Source: an uncultured Pirellula sp. (GTDB lineage: Bacteria; Planctomycetota; Planctomycetia; Pirellulales; Pirellulaceae). From it: a stretch of DNA of 64,000 nt. The stretch is from contig CAITIE010000014.1 in assembly GCA_903892355.1 (NCBI GenBank), positions 34,488 through 98,487 on the forward strand, read 5' to 3'. The notes under the pieces were generated by a model. That model was not told the origin of the DNA. It made no database searches and was given only the letters and a program-made list of their open reading frames with translations. Positions 18,465 through 27,272 of this stretch are shown here, piece by piece; the stretch's first letter is position 1; every line of letters begins with the position of its first letter. The position numbers and the translations under genes were made by a program.

Positions 18465-20159
18465 TCAGTATCCAACACCGAGTCGGAATACGAGGCTGTC
18501 GGTCATGTCCAAGGTCCCATCGGGTAGATTTCGGTAGACCAACTGCCGATCCCAAGCGTATCCGATCTCTCCAAAGAAGCTTCTGAATCCCTGGCGGAGC
18601 AAGTCCGACCGTCCAAACTCGAAGCCGACTAAGGCGCGAAGGTCGTCGATATCAACTTCGTCGGTTGCGTCATTAGCATCTTTGACCGTCCACGTGCCGC
18701 CACCGTAATAGCCGGTGATGTACCACCAAATGTCGGTATTTCCGCAGGTGGTCAGGTAGTGGGAGAATTTCGGTTCCGGAAAGAAAATATCCCAACGCGT
18801 GTCTTGATTCGGGACCCAAAGCACGCCGAACGCAGGGAGCAGTTTGATTTTCACGCGGTCGATGTAATAGACACCTGCACGAAGCGTCGAGTTGGGGGTA
18901 CAACGCAGCCTCGCCAAGGCCTTGGTTTGGACACGAACACTATTCGAACTCACAGCATCGAACGCGGAGAAGACCCCGACTCGCCAACCTAACTCTGCCC
19001 CAAGTGTTTGCAATGGGTCCGATTCCCAAGAACTATCTAGGAATGCGCTGAATGCAGCGCCGGGCATATCGTAGCCCGGCGTGGATGGGCCTTCCCAAAC
19101 GTGTTGCGCATACGATGGCATCAAGTACCAGGGTTGTGAGTGCCCAAAAAACTTGGGGATCGCAAAGACCATGGAGATTTCTCCATCGTTGCTTTCGAGC
19201 GCGTTGGGTTCAAGAGTACTAAAGTCGGTGTTGCCTGGCATGTAGGTGTAGCGCAACCGAACGCCTTGGCACAGTCGCATCGTTTGCGCTGTTTGTGTTT
19301 GGACTGCGGTTGTTGTTCCCGTCCACCAGCTGTTCCATCCGCTATTGGGATACGTTCCCGGCGGATAGCTTCCATAAGGATTGGGGCCGTAGCCAGGGAA
19401 CATCACAGGTGGTTGCTGGTTGGGGTAAACGCTCGACGGATATGCTGGAGATGAAAAGGTGCTCGGCGGAAGGGCGCCTGGTGGGAACGCACCTGGTGGA
19501 TACGTGCCGGGTGGATACGTGCCGGGTGGATACGTGCCGGGTGGATACGTGCCGGGTGCAACCGGCGCACCAAAGGTGGCTGCCGGAGGCGCCGTTGGAT
19601 AACCCATGGTTGGGAACGAACTGGTCGGCATACTCCCCACCGGGTAACTCGGATACGCCGGGGCACCGGTAGGCATAGTCCCCATAGGCACAGTGCCCAT
19701 AGGTACAGCCCCTGCCGGCATGGCTCCAGTAGGTTGTCCGAAGCCCGTGGGCATCGCAGGTGGTTGCCCGAAGGAAGTCGAGGGGGGAGGATTGCCGGAA
19801 AGCCAATTGATCCACGAGTTGAGATAATTCGTCCCTGTGGTCGGCGCGGTGCTCGGGCGAAACGTGGGTGCGTATGGGTTGTAGGTACTGCCACTCGGGT
19901 AGGAGGTCGTTGGCGGAAGAACGCTGGACGTTGGAGCGGGAGAGGTTGCCCACGGATTGGAGCCTGGAACGCTCGAACTGGGGACCGCCGTTCCAGTCGG
20001 GGGATAGCCTGGGGTTGGTGACGAGTACGTCGGACTGGTCGATGGAAACTGCACGACCGGTTGGGCGATTACCAAATGGCACAAAACTACGCAAAACCAA
20101 ACCATCGCGTAGGCGGCAAGTGCCGAGTGGGTTAGTACCGGACGAAACAAGTAGGGCAT
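18465..20159 (-). CDS. Outer-membrane protein with Pro-Pro-Gly repeats
   Basis: A 564-aa exported protein. From ATG 20159 it begins with a signal peptide whose hydrophobic core is LAAYAMVWFCVVLCHLVIAQ. Roughly 240 residues rich in Pro, Gly, Thr, Ser and Tyr follow, including PPGTY pentapeptide repeats and MGT/MPTG repeats. The C-terminal 280 residues look like a barrel: alternating strands such as VRLRYTYMPGNTDF, RVGVFSAFDAVSS and GEIGYAWDRQLVYRNLP, ending ...LVFRLGVGY with a terminal aromatic. A start at 20258 is possible but would place the N-terminus across an inverted repeat. The low-complexity part is probably periplasmic or surface spacer. Similar proline-rich outer-membrane proteins are common in planctomycetes; the function is unknown. 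Confidence 0.75.
   Translation of the reverse strand: MPYLFRPVLTHSALAAYAMVWFCVVLCHLVIAQPVVQFPSTSPTYSSPTPGYPPTGTAVPSSSVPGSNPWATSPAPTSSVLPPTTSYPSGSTYNPYAPTFRPSTAPTTGTNYLNSWINWLSGNPPPSTSFGQPPAMPTGFGQPTGAMPAGAVPMGTVPMGTMPTGAPAYPSYPVGSMPTSSFPTMGYPTAPPAATFGAPVAPGTYPPGTYPPGTYPPGTYPPGAFPPGALPPSTFSSPAYPSSVYPNQQPPVMFPGYGPNPYGSYPPGTYPNSGWNSWWTGTTTAVQTQTAQTMRLCQGVRLRYTYMPGNTDFSTLEPNALESNDGEISMVFAIPKFFGHSQPWYLMPSYAQHVWEGPSTPGYDMPGAAFSAFLDSSWESDPLQTLGAELGWRVGVFSAFDAVSSNSVRVQTKALARLRCTPNSTLRAGVYYIDRVKIKLLPAFGVLWVPNQDTRWDIFFPEPKFSHYLTTCGNTDIWWYITGYYGGGTWTVKDANDATDEVDIDDLRALVGFEFGRSDLLRQGFRSFFGEIGYAWDRQLVYRNLPDGTLDMTDSLVFRLGVGY
19471..19560. repeat. 15-bp tandem repeat encoding PPGTY-type pentapeptides
   Basis: Six 15-bp units run from 19471 to 19560. 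The last four (from 19501) are nearly identical (TACGTGCCGGGTGGA), while the first two are degenerate. On the minus strand they encode PPGTY, PPGAF and PPGAL, giving a collagen-like or extended Pro-Gly spacer. The near identity suggests recent unit expansion. Confidence 0.9.
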
Positions 20160-20582
20160 CCTGGCTCTGACGTTGCGTGATCGTGACTGCGGTAGTTGTG
20201 GGCCGAGACGAAGTCGACCCAGAGGGGAAAGATCCTGCCGAGGGCTAAGGAACTCCAAAAATCAACCTAGATTTTTGGTCCCTTCGACACTCGTCCGCAC
20301 CTTCTCCCCCCATGGGGAATACTGTCCACGCTGGTTCGCCGTCAAGTTATCTTGAGTCAATCTGGCGAATTGGCCCCTTTTTCCGTAATTTTCCTCCTAA
20401 ACCAAATAAGCTATTTTCTCCATTTTTCGCAAGTTGTTGATATCGCTCGTCCCAGCAACTATCCTTGAGGGAGACCGTGAGCCGGGGTGGATCGAACTTC
20501 CTGGCGAACGAGATGGCCTTTCAGCCAAGTTGCATCCTTTTCGTCGGATTTCCCTTCGATGGCATTTTCGAGGCGTTCCCTA
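20160..20582. other. Divergent promoter region between the Pro-rich outer-membrane protein and DUF1598 gene
   Basis: About 420 bases without a supported gene, AT-rich near 20390-20450. It carries a strong inverted repeat (listed separately). Divergent promoters are expected, but I cannot point to confident -10/-35 boxes. Confidence 0.5.
20255..20278. promoter_or_regulatory. Perfect 9-bp inverted repeat (operator-like dyad)
   Basis: CCAAAAATC at 20255-20263 and GATTTTTGG at 20270-20278 form a perfect dyad around a 6-base spacer in the divergent intergenic region. A 24-bp AT-rich dyad here fits a dimeric regulator site for either gene. An RNA hairpin in a leader is the alternative. Confidence 0.45.
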
Positions 20583-22004
20583 ATGCATTCCATGAATCTT
20601 CTTCGCAGTTTGACTCGAGGCTTTGTCGCCAGCGCGGCCGTCTTGGCGTTCGCTTCCCAGGGCCTCTCCCAAGGGAACAACAACGGCGGTAACAACAACG
20701 GTGGCGGTGGAAACAACGTCAACATCAACACCGGGGTTGCTGGTATCGATATCGACGCACAAGGTGTCTTGCGAGTTTCGGAAATCGACGCCAGCGTGGC
20801 GATGGAGCAACGGCTCGCGACGTTGCAGTCGGAGCGATCGGGTGTTTCGGTCGTTTCACCGATGCGAAAAATCTCGCTGAATCGACTTGAAAAATACGTA
20901 GCACAGTGTGTCGATCAAGACCAACAAGTCGACGATGAAGCGCTCGGTTTGGCTGGAATGACTCGCATCGAATACGTGTTCTTCCTGCCCGATTCCAATG
21001 ACATTGTCGTTGCTGGCCCCGCAGAAAAGATTCACGTCACCTCCGACAACCGCTGGGTAGGTCTGAAGTCAGGTAAGTCGGTGTTGCGACTGACCGATTT
21101 GGTCGTTGCCCTCCGCGCGTTCGCACCAGGCCAAGGTGCAACGGCATCGATCGGTTGTTCGATCGATCCGACTCAGGAAGGTATCAAGCGGATGAATCAG
21201 TACCATTCGCAATTCCAAGGCCAAGCCGACCGCGTCAATGTTCAGCAACTGATGATGGGGATGAAACAAGCCCTCGGATACCAAACAGTTTCGATTCGAG
21301 GAGTTCCGCGCGACACCCACTTCGCTCAAGTTCTCGTTGAGGCAGACTATCGGATGAAGTTGATCGGAATCGGTTTGGAGAACCCGATGATCGAAATGAC
21401 TCCATGGATTGCACGGACCCAACCAGGTGCCAATGCCAATGCTCTCCAACGTTGGTATTTCGAAGCGGACTACAGCTCGGTAGCTACCAACGAAGACAAA
21501 ACCGCACTTCGATTGCAGGGTCGCGGTGTTAAGCTGACCGGCGAGAAGGAGTTTGTGGCAAAGAATGGTAAGCGAAGCCGGGGAGCAGGCGCTGGTGATG
21601 CTGCGAGCCGCGGTTTCACCCAAGAGTTCACCGAGAAATTTGAAGCCCTGGGTGAGGCCATCCCCGTGTTTAGCGAACTTCGAAGCCTCTTCGATATGAG
21701 CATCGCAGCCGCGTTCATCCAGGAAAACGAGTTCTACGACAAGTCAGGCTGGAACCTCGGGGTTTTTGCCGACGAATCGAAGTTGAGTGTCAGCTCGAAC
21801 CCAACCATCACTCAAGTGGAATCGGCCGTGAACGCCGTTTGGAAGGATGGTCAATTGGTCACCCCGATCGGAGGTGGTGTTCATATCGCCGCACGAAAAC
21901 TGATCTCGGACGAAAATGTATCGGTCGATCGAAAAATCGATTATGAAAAAGAAAAACTAGCAGCACCCGCCGATCTTCGCGAAGGCCAATGGTGGTGGGA
22001 CTGA
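20583..22004 (+). CDS. DUF1598 domain-containing exported protein
   Basis: A 473-aa protein of a family known mainly from planctomycetes. From ATG 20583 a signal peptide (LLRSLTRGFVASAAVLAFASQGLSQ, cleavage after the last AxxxSQ region) is followed by an Asn/Gly-rich linker. The DUF1598 core then contains GIDIDAQGVLRV, MTRIEYVFFLPDSNDIVVAGPAE, PTQEGIKRMNQY and GVPRDTHFAQVLVEADYRMKLIG. The sequence ends in three tryptophans (WWWD). The protein should lie in the periplasm or beyond; its role is unknown. A GTG at 20487 would add 32 residues before the signal peptide and is unlikely. It is followed by a strong terminator. Confidence 0.85.
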   Translation: MHSMNLLRSLTRGFVASAAVLAFASQGLSQGNNNGGNNNGGGGNNVNINTGVAGIDIDAQGVLRVSEIDASVAMEQRLATLQSERSGVSVVSPMRKISLNRLEKYVAQCVDQDQQVDDEALGLAGMTRIEYVFFLPDSNDIVVAGPAEKIHVTSDNRWVGLKSGKSVLRLTDLVVALRAFAPGQGATASIGCSIDPTQEGIKRMNQYHSQFQGQADRVNVQQLMMGMKQALGYQTVSIRGVPRDTHFAQVLVEADYRMKLIGIGLENPMIEMTPWIARTQPGANANALQRWYFEADYSSVATNEDKTALRLQGRGVKLTGEKEFVAKNGKRSRGAGAGDAASRGFTQEFTEKFEALGEAIPVFSELRSLFDMSIAAAFIQENEFYDKSGWNLGVFADESKLSVSSNPTITQVESAVNAVWKDGQLVTPIGGGVHIAARKLISDENVSVDRKIDYEKEKLAAPADLREGQWWWD

Positions 22005-22041
22005 TCTGGTGGTGGGACTGATCTGGTAATGGGACTGATCG
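21991..22041. repeat. 17-bp tandem repeat, 3 copies, spanning the DUF1598 stop codon
   Basis: GGTGGTGGGACTGATCT occurs at 21991-22007 and 22008-22024, then a variant GGTAATGGGACTGATCG at 22025-22041. The first copy contains the stop codon (22002-22004), so the extra copies lie in the 3' untranslated region. The unit is not a multiple of three, as expected if only non-coding duplication is tolerated. Confidence 0.9.
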
Positions 22042-22102
22042 GGATACCCTCGATCGGGAACCCACTGCGGTCTCGGGTTGCGGCGCTCCCCTGGAAAATG
22101 TT

Positions 22103-22137
22103 AAGCAACCGCTATCACGCGGTTGCTTTCGTTTTTT
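22103..22137 (+). terminator. Rho-independent terminator after DUF1598 gene
   Basis: A 10-bp perfect stem AAGCAACCGC/GCGGTTGCTT (22103-22112 and 22119-22128) with a TATCAC loop is followed by TCGTTTTTT. This is a classical intrinsic terminator. It also argues that the VanZ gene starts downstream rather than at a TTG inside the stem. Confidence 0.85.
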
Positions 22138-22200
22138 GGGGCCCTAATTTTCGCGATCCGTTTCATCGCAACTAGGTTTTCCGGGAGTGCATTAGGTTTT

Positions 22201-22593
22201 ATGCGGGCAACTATCCGTGGAGTTCGAATCGCGTTGCTCGTTCTGGGCTTGTATTGGCTAGCACTGGTTGTCGCAACGCATGTGCCTGCCCAAGCGATCC
22301 AGCAGGTAAAGGTAAACGACAAAGTTGCGCATAATATCGCGTATTCGGGGCTCGCATTTCTATTGGCTTGGGCGATCCCAACCAATCCGAAACGGCTTAG
22401 CCAAAACGTGGTGATCGCGACCGTGGTCGGTACTGTCTACGCAGGGGTGGATGAATTAACGCAGATTCCCGTCGGCAGAACTGCGGACTGGGGGGACTTC
22501 TCTGCAGATTTGTTTGGTATCTTGATCGGAATAATCGTCTACGTGGTGATGCGTGGCATCATTCTCAAAACTCCGTTCCGACTCGAAGCCTGA
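22201..22593 (+). CDS. VanZ family membrane protein
   Basis: A 130-aa protein with four hydrophobic helices. It shows the VanZ pattern: a first helix ending THVPAQ, then NDKVAHNIAYSGLAFLLAW (the DK..H motif), then YAGVDELTQIPVGRTADWGDFSADLFGILIG (DE..Q..PGR..D..D motif). I start at ATG 22201 because a TTG at 22123 lies inside the terminator stem. VanZ proteins are linked to envelope or glycopeptide-related traits, but the mechanism is not settled. Only 3 bases separate it from the glycosyltransferase gene, so the two are probably translated together. Confidence 0.85.
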   Translation: MRATIRGVRIALLVLGLYWLALVVATHVPAQAIQQVKVNDKVAHNIAYSGLAFLLAWAIPTNPKRLSQNVVIATVVGTVYAGVDELTQIPVGRTADWGDFSADLFGILIGIIVYVVMRGIILKTPFRLEA

Positions 22594-22596
22594 CCT

Positions 22597-23667
22597 ATGA
22601 TGCTATCGGTTGTCATACCTCTCCTCAACGAACGGGAATCGTTGGAGGAACTGGTTTCAAAAATCCTCGAAGTCAACCGATTGCAACGGAATCACGCTCC
22701 CGTCGAAATCCTTTTGATCGATGACGGCTCGAGAGATGGAAGTTGGGATGTTATTGAGTCTTTAGCGGGCAAGTATCCGGAGGTCATGGGGCTTCGGTTC
22801 CGTCGCAATTTTGGCAAGGCCGCCGCGCTTTCGGCTGGCTTTGGCAATGCACGAGGAGAGCTATTGGTCACGATGGACGCGGATTTGCAAGACGATCCTA
22901 ATGAGATTCCTCGGTTGTTGGGCAAGCTAGACGAGGGATTCGATGTGGTTAGTGGATGGAAGCAGACGCGATACGATCCATGGCACAAGCGTTGGCCCTC
23001 GCTCGTCTTCAATGCAATTCTGAGATCCTTCACCAAACTAGAACTCCACGATTTCAACTGCGGGCTGAAAGCGTACCGGCGTGAGGTGGTTGAGGAGATC
23101 GATTTGTTTGGCGAGATGCACCGCTTCATACCGGTCCTTGCTGCGGCCCGAGGGTTTCGGGTTGCTGAGCTACCGGTACAGCATCATGCGAGGGTGCACG
23201 GATCTTCCAAATACGGCTGGTCTCGAATCCCGAAGGGGTTCATGGATCTGCTTACTGTAGTTTTTTTAACGAGGTTTCGGTATCGACCACAGCATTTGCT
23301 CGGAGGATTGGGAGGAGCTGCGTGTGCCATCGGCGCGGTGCTGCTGGTCCTATTGAGTGCAGCTTGGGTATGGACCCGCCTGCTTGAGTACGAGCAGCCC
23401 ATCCACCTTCATGAACGCGCGCTTTTTTACTTTTCCATTTTGCTGCTGCTCGTTGGACTGCAACTCATGGGGGTTGGGTTGCTCGCAGAATTGGTTGTTG
23501 CCAATTCGACAATGCGTCGCCCACCCTACTCGATATCAGGAACAACATCTCGACTTGGGGAAAGTCGGATCGGGAGCGAAGCTTCCATTGCGGAACAACA
23601 CCTCCATACGGCTAAGTACAGGAACCATCATCCCACGCGAGGAACTGCTGATGAGACATCAAACTGA
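22597..23667 (+). CDS. Family 2 glycosyltransferase (polyprenol-phosphate sugar transferase type)
   Basis: A 356-aa inner-membrane GT2 enzyme. It starts LSVVIPLLNERESLEELV and has EILLIDDGSRDGSWDVI, MDADLQDDPNEIPRLL (DxD-type metal site), and HDFNCGLKAYRREVVEEI with HRFIPVLAAARGF, typical of DPM1/GtrB-like enzymes that move a sugar from a nucleotide to a polyprenyl phosphate. Two C-terminal transmembrane helices (about 230-255 and 270-300) follow. The last ~45 residues are polar and overlap the next gene by 17 bases. With the downstream multi-pass protein it may load and transfer lipid-linked sugars for envelope glycans. Confidence 0.88.
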   Translation: MMLSVVIPLLNERESLEELVSKILEVNRLQRNHAPVEILLIDDGSRDGSWDVIESLAGKYPEVMGLRFRRNFGKAAALSAGFGNARGELLVTMDADLQDDPNEIPRLLGKLDEGFDVVSGWKQTRYDPWHKRWPSLVFNAILRSFTKLELHDFNCGLKAYRREVVEEIDLFGEMHRFIPVLAAARGFRVAELPVQHHARVHGSSKYGWSRIPKGFMDLLTVVFLTRFRYRPQHLLGGLGGAACAIGAVLLVLLSAAWVWTRLLEYEQPIHLHERALFYFSILLLLVGLQLMGVGLLAELVVANSTMRRPPYSISGTTSRLGESRIGSEASIAEQHLHTAKYRNHHPTRGTADETSN

Positions 23668-25435
23668 ATCGTATCGAGCTGGGGTTCAAGCTCCTGCGGG
23701 TGAAGGTTCGAGTGGATCGGTTGCGATCGACTCTCGTTTTCTCGGTTGGTTTATGATCGCCTTGGCGACGATCATGCAGTTGTCTCGCATTGTCAGCGTT
23801 ACAGCACCGCATGGCGAATTGCCGTTTCTGAGCGCGAATGATCGCTCACGTTGGTGCGCGATCGCTGCGCTCACGCAAGAAGGCCGATGGGAGATCGATA
23901 AGTACCTAGAAATCCTCGATAGCAAAGGGAAGTCAAAAATTTGGAACACCATCGATATGGTTCGTCATCGAGGAGACGATGGTGTTGAGCATAGTTATTC
24001 CAGCAAACCGCCGTTGTTGACACTGATGTATGCAGCCATCTGCAAGCCGATCACGATCGTTTGCGGAAAGACACTCACCGACGATCCGTTCCTCATCGGC
24101 AGATTGACGATGATCGTCGCAAACCTAGTTCCATTAGTCTTGTGGTGGTTATGGCTGCAGCGATGGATCGAGCGGAATGTTGTGGATGCATGGGTGCGCT
24201 GGATCGTGTTGAATATGGCCCTGTGGGGGACGTTTCTGACGTCGTTTGTGGCGACCCTCAACAACCATCTTCATGGTGCGATTTTGTTCACGATCAGCCT
24301 AGCGCTGGCATGGGAAATCGTCCAGAACTCGCAACGGGGAAGGACAACCTCGTGGTCGGTTTGGTTGAGCGTTGGGATCAGCGCCGCGTTGACGGTCGCG
24401 TGCGAACTGCCAGCCTTAGCCTGGGCAGCCGCGTTAGGTGGAATTTTGCTATTCGCCGATTGGAAGCGAATGCTAATCGGTTTTGGGATCGGTTCTGCCG
24501 CGGTGGCATTGGCATTTCTGGGAACCAACGTTTGGGCGCACGGCGATTGGAGGCCTCCTTACTCGCACCGGGGACTCGGCCCGTTGATCGCGAACATTCG
24601 GACCAGTGCTCAATCAGGGACAAACGGCTCATCGGAGGTGCCGGCGGTGGCGGGGCAGACGGTGGAGGGGCCAGCATTAGAGGTGCCAGCAGTTGCCGAT
24701 GTGATTGCAGCGATTGATACGGCAGTGCATCCCAATCTAAAACTCGGTGAAAAATCGATCGTGACCGCGGCGCGGCTTGATGGTGTCAAGCAGATTCTCG
24801 ATGAAGCGACTGGGGTTCGGGTGGCTGCGACTCAAACACCGGACGGCTGGAACATCCATGCGTGGGACGACTGGTACGATTACCCAAAGTCGTACTGGCT
24901 TCCGGAAAACAAAAAGGGAGTGGATCGTGGCGAGCCCAATCGATGGTCGTACTTGATGCATTTCACGGTCGGGCATCACGGTGTCTTTTCGTTAACTCCA
25001 CTTTGGCTGTGGAGCATGATCGGGGGTGTCATGTGGGTTCGGAGCGGCAGCAGGGCATTGGTCAAGCATGTTGCGGATGCGCCGTCGGCGGCTAATTCGT
25101 TTCGGGGGTGGGTGCTTAGCGAGCAAGGAATTGCAACGGCACTTATGGCGGTAACGTTGGTTTGTGTCGTGTTTTACACATCCCGAGACGTGGTGGATCG
25201 GAATTATGCAGGCGTCTGCAGCGGTTTCCGATGGTTGTTTTGGTTGATTCCCGCGTGGCTATGGCTCGCGGTCCCAGCCATTGAGGGGAGCGCAAAATCG
25301 AGGGCTCTACGGAGTTTGGTGTATGTCGCATTGGGGATAAGCGTACTTTCAGCAACGTTGCCTTGGCCGAATCCATGGTCTCATCCTTGGCCGTATCGCT
25401 TGCTGATGTGGATGTATCCCGCAACGTATCAGTGA
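23651..25435 (+). CDS. Multi-pass membrane protein, possibly glycosyltransferase-like (GT-C)
   Basis: A 594-aa protein with about ten hydrophobic helices. After TM1 (GWFMIALATIMQLSRIVSV) comes a conserved-looking loop with LSANDRSRWCAIAALTQEG, an acidic first loop like those of GT-C transferases. SYSSKPPLLTLMYAAI follows, then a membrane core, and a long soluble loop (about 320-430) with HAWDDWYDYPKSYWLPENKKG. It ends in more membrane helices. The ATG at 23651 overlaps the GT2 gene by 17 bases, so translation is coupled. PMT/ArnT-like transfer of a lipid-linked sugar is a guess from topology and the neighbouring dolichol-type transferase; I cannot name a family with confidence. Confidence 0.7.
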   Translation: MRHQTESYRAGVQAPAGEGSSGSVAIDSRFLGWFMIALATIMQLSRIVSVTAPHGELPFLSANDRSRWCAIAALTQEGRWEIDKYLEILDSKGKSKIWNTIDMVRHRGDDGVEHSYSSKPPLLTLMYAAICKPITIVCGKTLTDDPFLIGRLTMIVANLVPLVLWWLWLQRWIERNVVDAWVRWIVLNMALWGTFLTSFVATLNNHLHGAILFTISLALAWEIVQNSQRGRTTSWSVWLSVGISAALTVACELPALAWAAALGGILLFADWKRMLIGFGIGSAAVALAFLGTNVWAHGDWRPPYSHRGLGPLIANIRTSAQSGTNGSSEVPAVAGQTVEGPALEVPAVADVIAAIDTAVHPNLKLGEKSIVTAARLDGVKQILDEATGVRVAATQTPDGWNIHAWDDWYDYPKSYWLPENKKGVDRGEPNRWSYLMHFTVGHHGVFSLTPLWLWSMIGGVMWVRSGSRALVKHVADAPSAANSFRGWVLSEQGIATALMAVTLVCVVFYTSRDVVDRNYAGVCSGFRWLFWLIPAWLWLAVPAIEGSAKSRALRSLVYVALGISVLSATLPWPNPWSHPWPYRLLMWMYPATYQ

Positions 25436-25681
25436 TCAATCCATAAACTGAATCCGTCGTTCCTAGTCACGCGGTTTCAAGCGTCAGTATTAGGACGAAA
25501 TTGGGACGCCCGAAGAGGCTCCTCCGGCGTGGTACGTTCTTTTTTTGCCTTGCAAAGTCAACGTATCTGGTAACGTCGTCGCAAACTCCGTCGCAGTGCG
25601 ACCCGTGCCACTCGTTTAATCTTCCGATACGGCTTGGAATTTTGCCGCGAATGCTGAAAATAGCGGTCATCTGGTTCAGTG

Positions 25682-27124
25682 ATGACTACTCCTTTGACTT
25701 CGCAACAATTCCTGGCGGCGGATTTTATGACAACTCAGTGGATTTCGGTAACAGAAGCTCGGAAAACAGACTCCATTGGACGGACCGTCCAAGTGCGCGG
25801 TTGGGTGCGCACGCGGCGGGACAGCAAAGGTGGATTCAGCTTTATTGAGGTTAACGATGGTAGTTCTTTCGGGAACCTACAGGTCATCGCCGATGGTCAA
25901 CTCACGAATTACGAGGCGGATGTACTGACGTTGACCGTGGGTAGCAGCGTGGTTGTCGAGGGGGAGATCAAGGGGAGTACAGGCCAAGGTCAGGTGACCG
26001 AGATGGCTGCGAAATCGCTTCGGGTTATGGGACTCGCCAGTGCGACCGACTACCCACTGCAAAAGAAACAGCATACGTTTGAGAAGTTACGTGAATGGGC
26101 GCATCTGCGTCCGCGTACCAATACATTTGGAGCTGTGACCCGCGTCCGGGATCGGCTCAGTTACGCAACCCACCAGTTCTTCCAAGGAGAGGGGTTTGTG
26201 ATTGTCCACACCCCGCTGATCACCGCCAGCGATTGCGAGGGTGCGGGGCAGATGTTCCGCGTGACAACGTTGCCCCTGGACAAAATCCCGATGGTGGAAG
26301 GCAAGCCGGATGTCAGTAAGGATTTTTTTGGCAAGTCATCGTACTTGACCGTCAGCGGCCAATTGGAAGGCGAAGCGTATGCGTGCGCGCTCGGCAAAAT
26401 CTACACCTTTGGGCCGACGTTCCGCGCTGAAAACTCGAATACGTCGAGGCACTTGTCTGAGTTTTGGATGATCGAGCCAGAGGCTGCGTTTTTTGAACTT
26501 ATCGACAACATGCAACTCGCCGAGCGCTATCTCAAGTTCATGATTTCTGAGACGCTCAAGCACTGTGCGGAGGATATGGATTTCTTTGAGAAGAGAATCC
26601 AGCCTGGTTTATTAGCAGCCTTGCAATTGGTGCTCGATAAGCCATTTGTGCACATGTCGTACACCGAGGCGGTCGAGATCTTGCAAAAGAGCGGAGAAAA
26701 ATTCGATTATCCGGTCGCTTGGGGCGTCGACTTGCAATCGGAGCACGAGCGTTACTTGACCGAAAAGCATGTCCAAGGCCCCGTGATCCTTTACAACTAC
26801 CCGAAGGACATCAAGTCTTTTTACATGCGGCTTAATGATGACGGGAAGACCGTGGCCGCGATGGACGTATTGGTGCCTGGGGTGGGTGAGATCATCGGCG
26901 GTAGCCAGCGTGAGGAGCGGCTCGACATTTTGATCAGTCGAATGGAAGCGGTCGGGCTCAAACCCGAGGATTATTGGTGGTATTTAGATCTTCGACGCTT
27001 CGGCTCGGTGCCGCATGCCGGGTTCGGACTGGGGCTGGAGCGAATGGTCCAGTACACGACAGGCATGGCGAATATCCGCGATGTGATACCGTTCCCCCGC
27101 ACTCCAGGGAACTGCGATTTTTAA
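25682..27124 (+). CDS. asnS: Asparaginyl-tRNA synthetase
   Basis: A 480-aa class II aminoacyl-tRNA synthetase that charges tRNA-Asn. The N-terminal OB-fold anticodon-binding domain contains [24 protein letters not shown]. The catalytic domain has motif 1 around [17 protein letters not shown], motif 2 at [26 protein letters not shown], and motif 3 at [15 protein letters not shown]. These distinguish AsnRS from AspRS, whose motifs differ. Length matches E. coli AsnS (466 aa). I use ATG 25682; a GTG at 25679 precedes it, and an ATG at 25727 is also possible. It stands alone between two spacers. Confidence 0.96.
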   Translation: MTTPLTSQQFLAADFMTTQWISVTEARKTDSIGRTVQVRGWVRTRRDSKGGFSFIEVNDGSSFGNLQVIADGQLTNYEADVLTLTVGSSVVVEGEIKGSTGQGQVTEMAAKSLRVMGLASATDYPLQKKQHTFEKLREWAHLRPRTNTFGAVTRVRDRLSYATHQFFQGEGFVIVHTPLITASDCEGAGQMFRVTTLPLDKIPMVEGKPDVSKDFFGKSSYLTVSGQLEGEAYACALGKIYTFGPTFRAENSNTSRHLSEFWMIEPEAAFFELIDNMQLAERYLKFMISETLKHCAEDMDFFEKRIQPGLLAALQLVLDKPFVHMSYTEAVEILQKSGEKFDYPVAWGVDLQSEHERYLTEKHVQGPVILYNYPKDIKSFYMRLNDDGKTVAAMDVLVPGVGEIIGGSQREERLDILISRMEAVGLKPEDYWWYLDLRRFGSVPHAGFGLGLERMVQYTTGMANIRDVIPFPRTPGNCDF

Positions 27125-27154
27125 TAACTCAGTTCCACGCTGCGTCCCCCTGAT

Positions 27155-27179
27155 CGATTCAGCCGCAACCGATTCAGCC
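27155..27179. repeat. Imperfect 15-bp tandem duplication after asnS
   Basis: CGATTCAGCC appears at 27155-27164 and 27170-27179, a 15-base period, 31 bases beyond the asnS stop. It belongs to the set of short duplications at gene ends. Confidence 0.6.
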
Positions 27180-27272
27180 AACAACGTTTTATCGTCGAAC
27201 TATTTACTAGGCGCGCATCGATGCGTACCGAATGGTTCGACCGCCGGACATTAACGAACCAGCAGACATTTT

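Noticed and set aside
19471..19560. Possible CRISPR-like array
   Set aside because: Units are contiguous 15-bp repeats with no spacers and are in frame in a coding sequence.
19342..20100. 252-aa minus-strand open frame inside the Pro-rich outer-membrane gene
   Set aside because: It is an out-of-frame shadow kept open by the repeats; the other frame has a signal peptide and barrel end.
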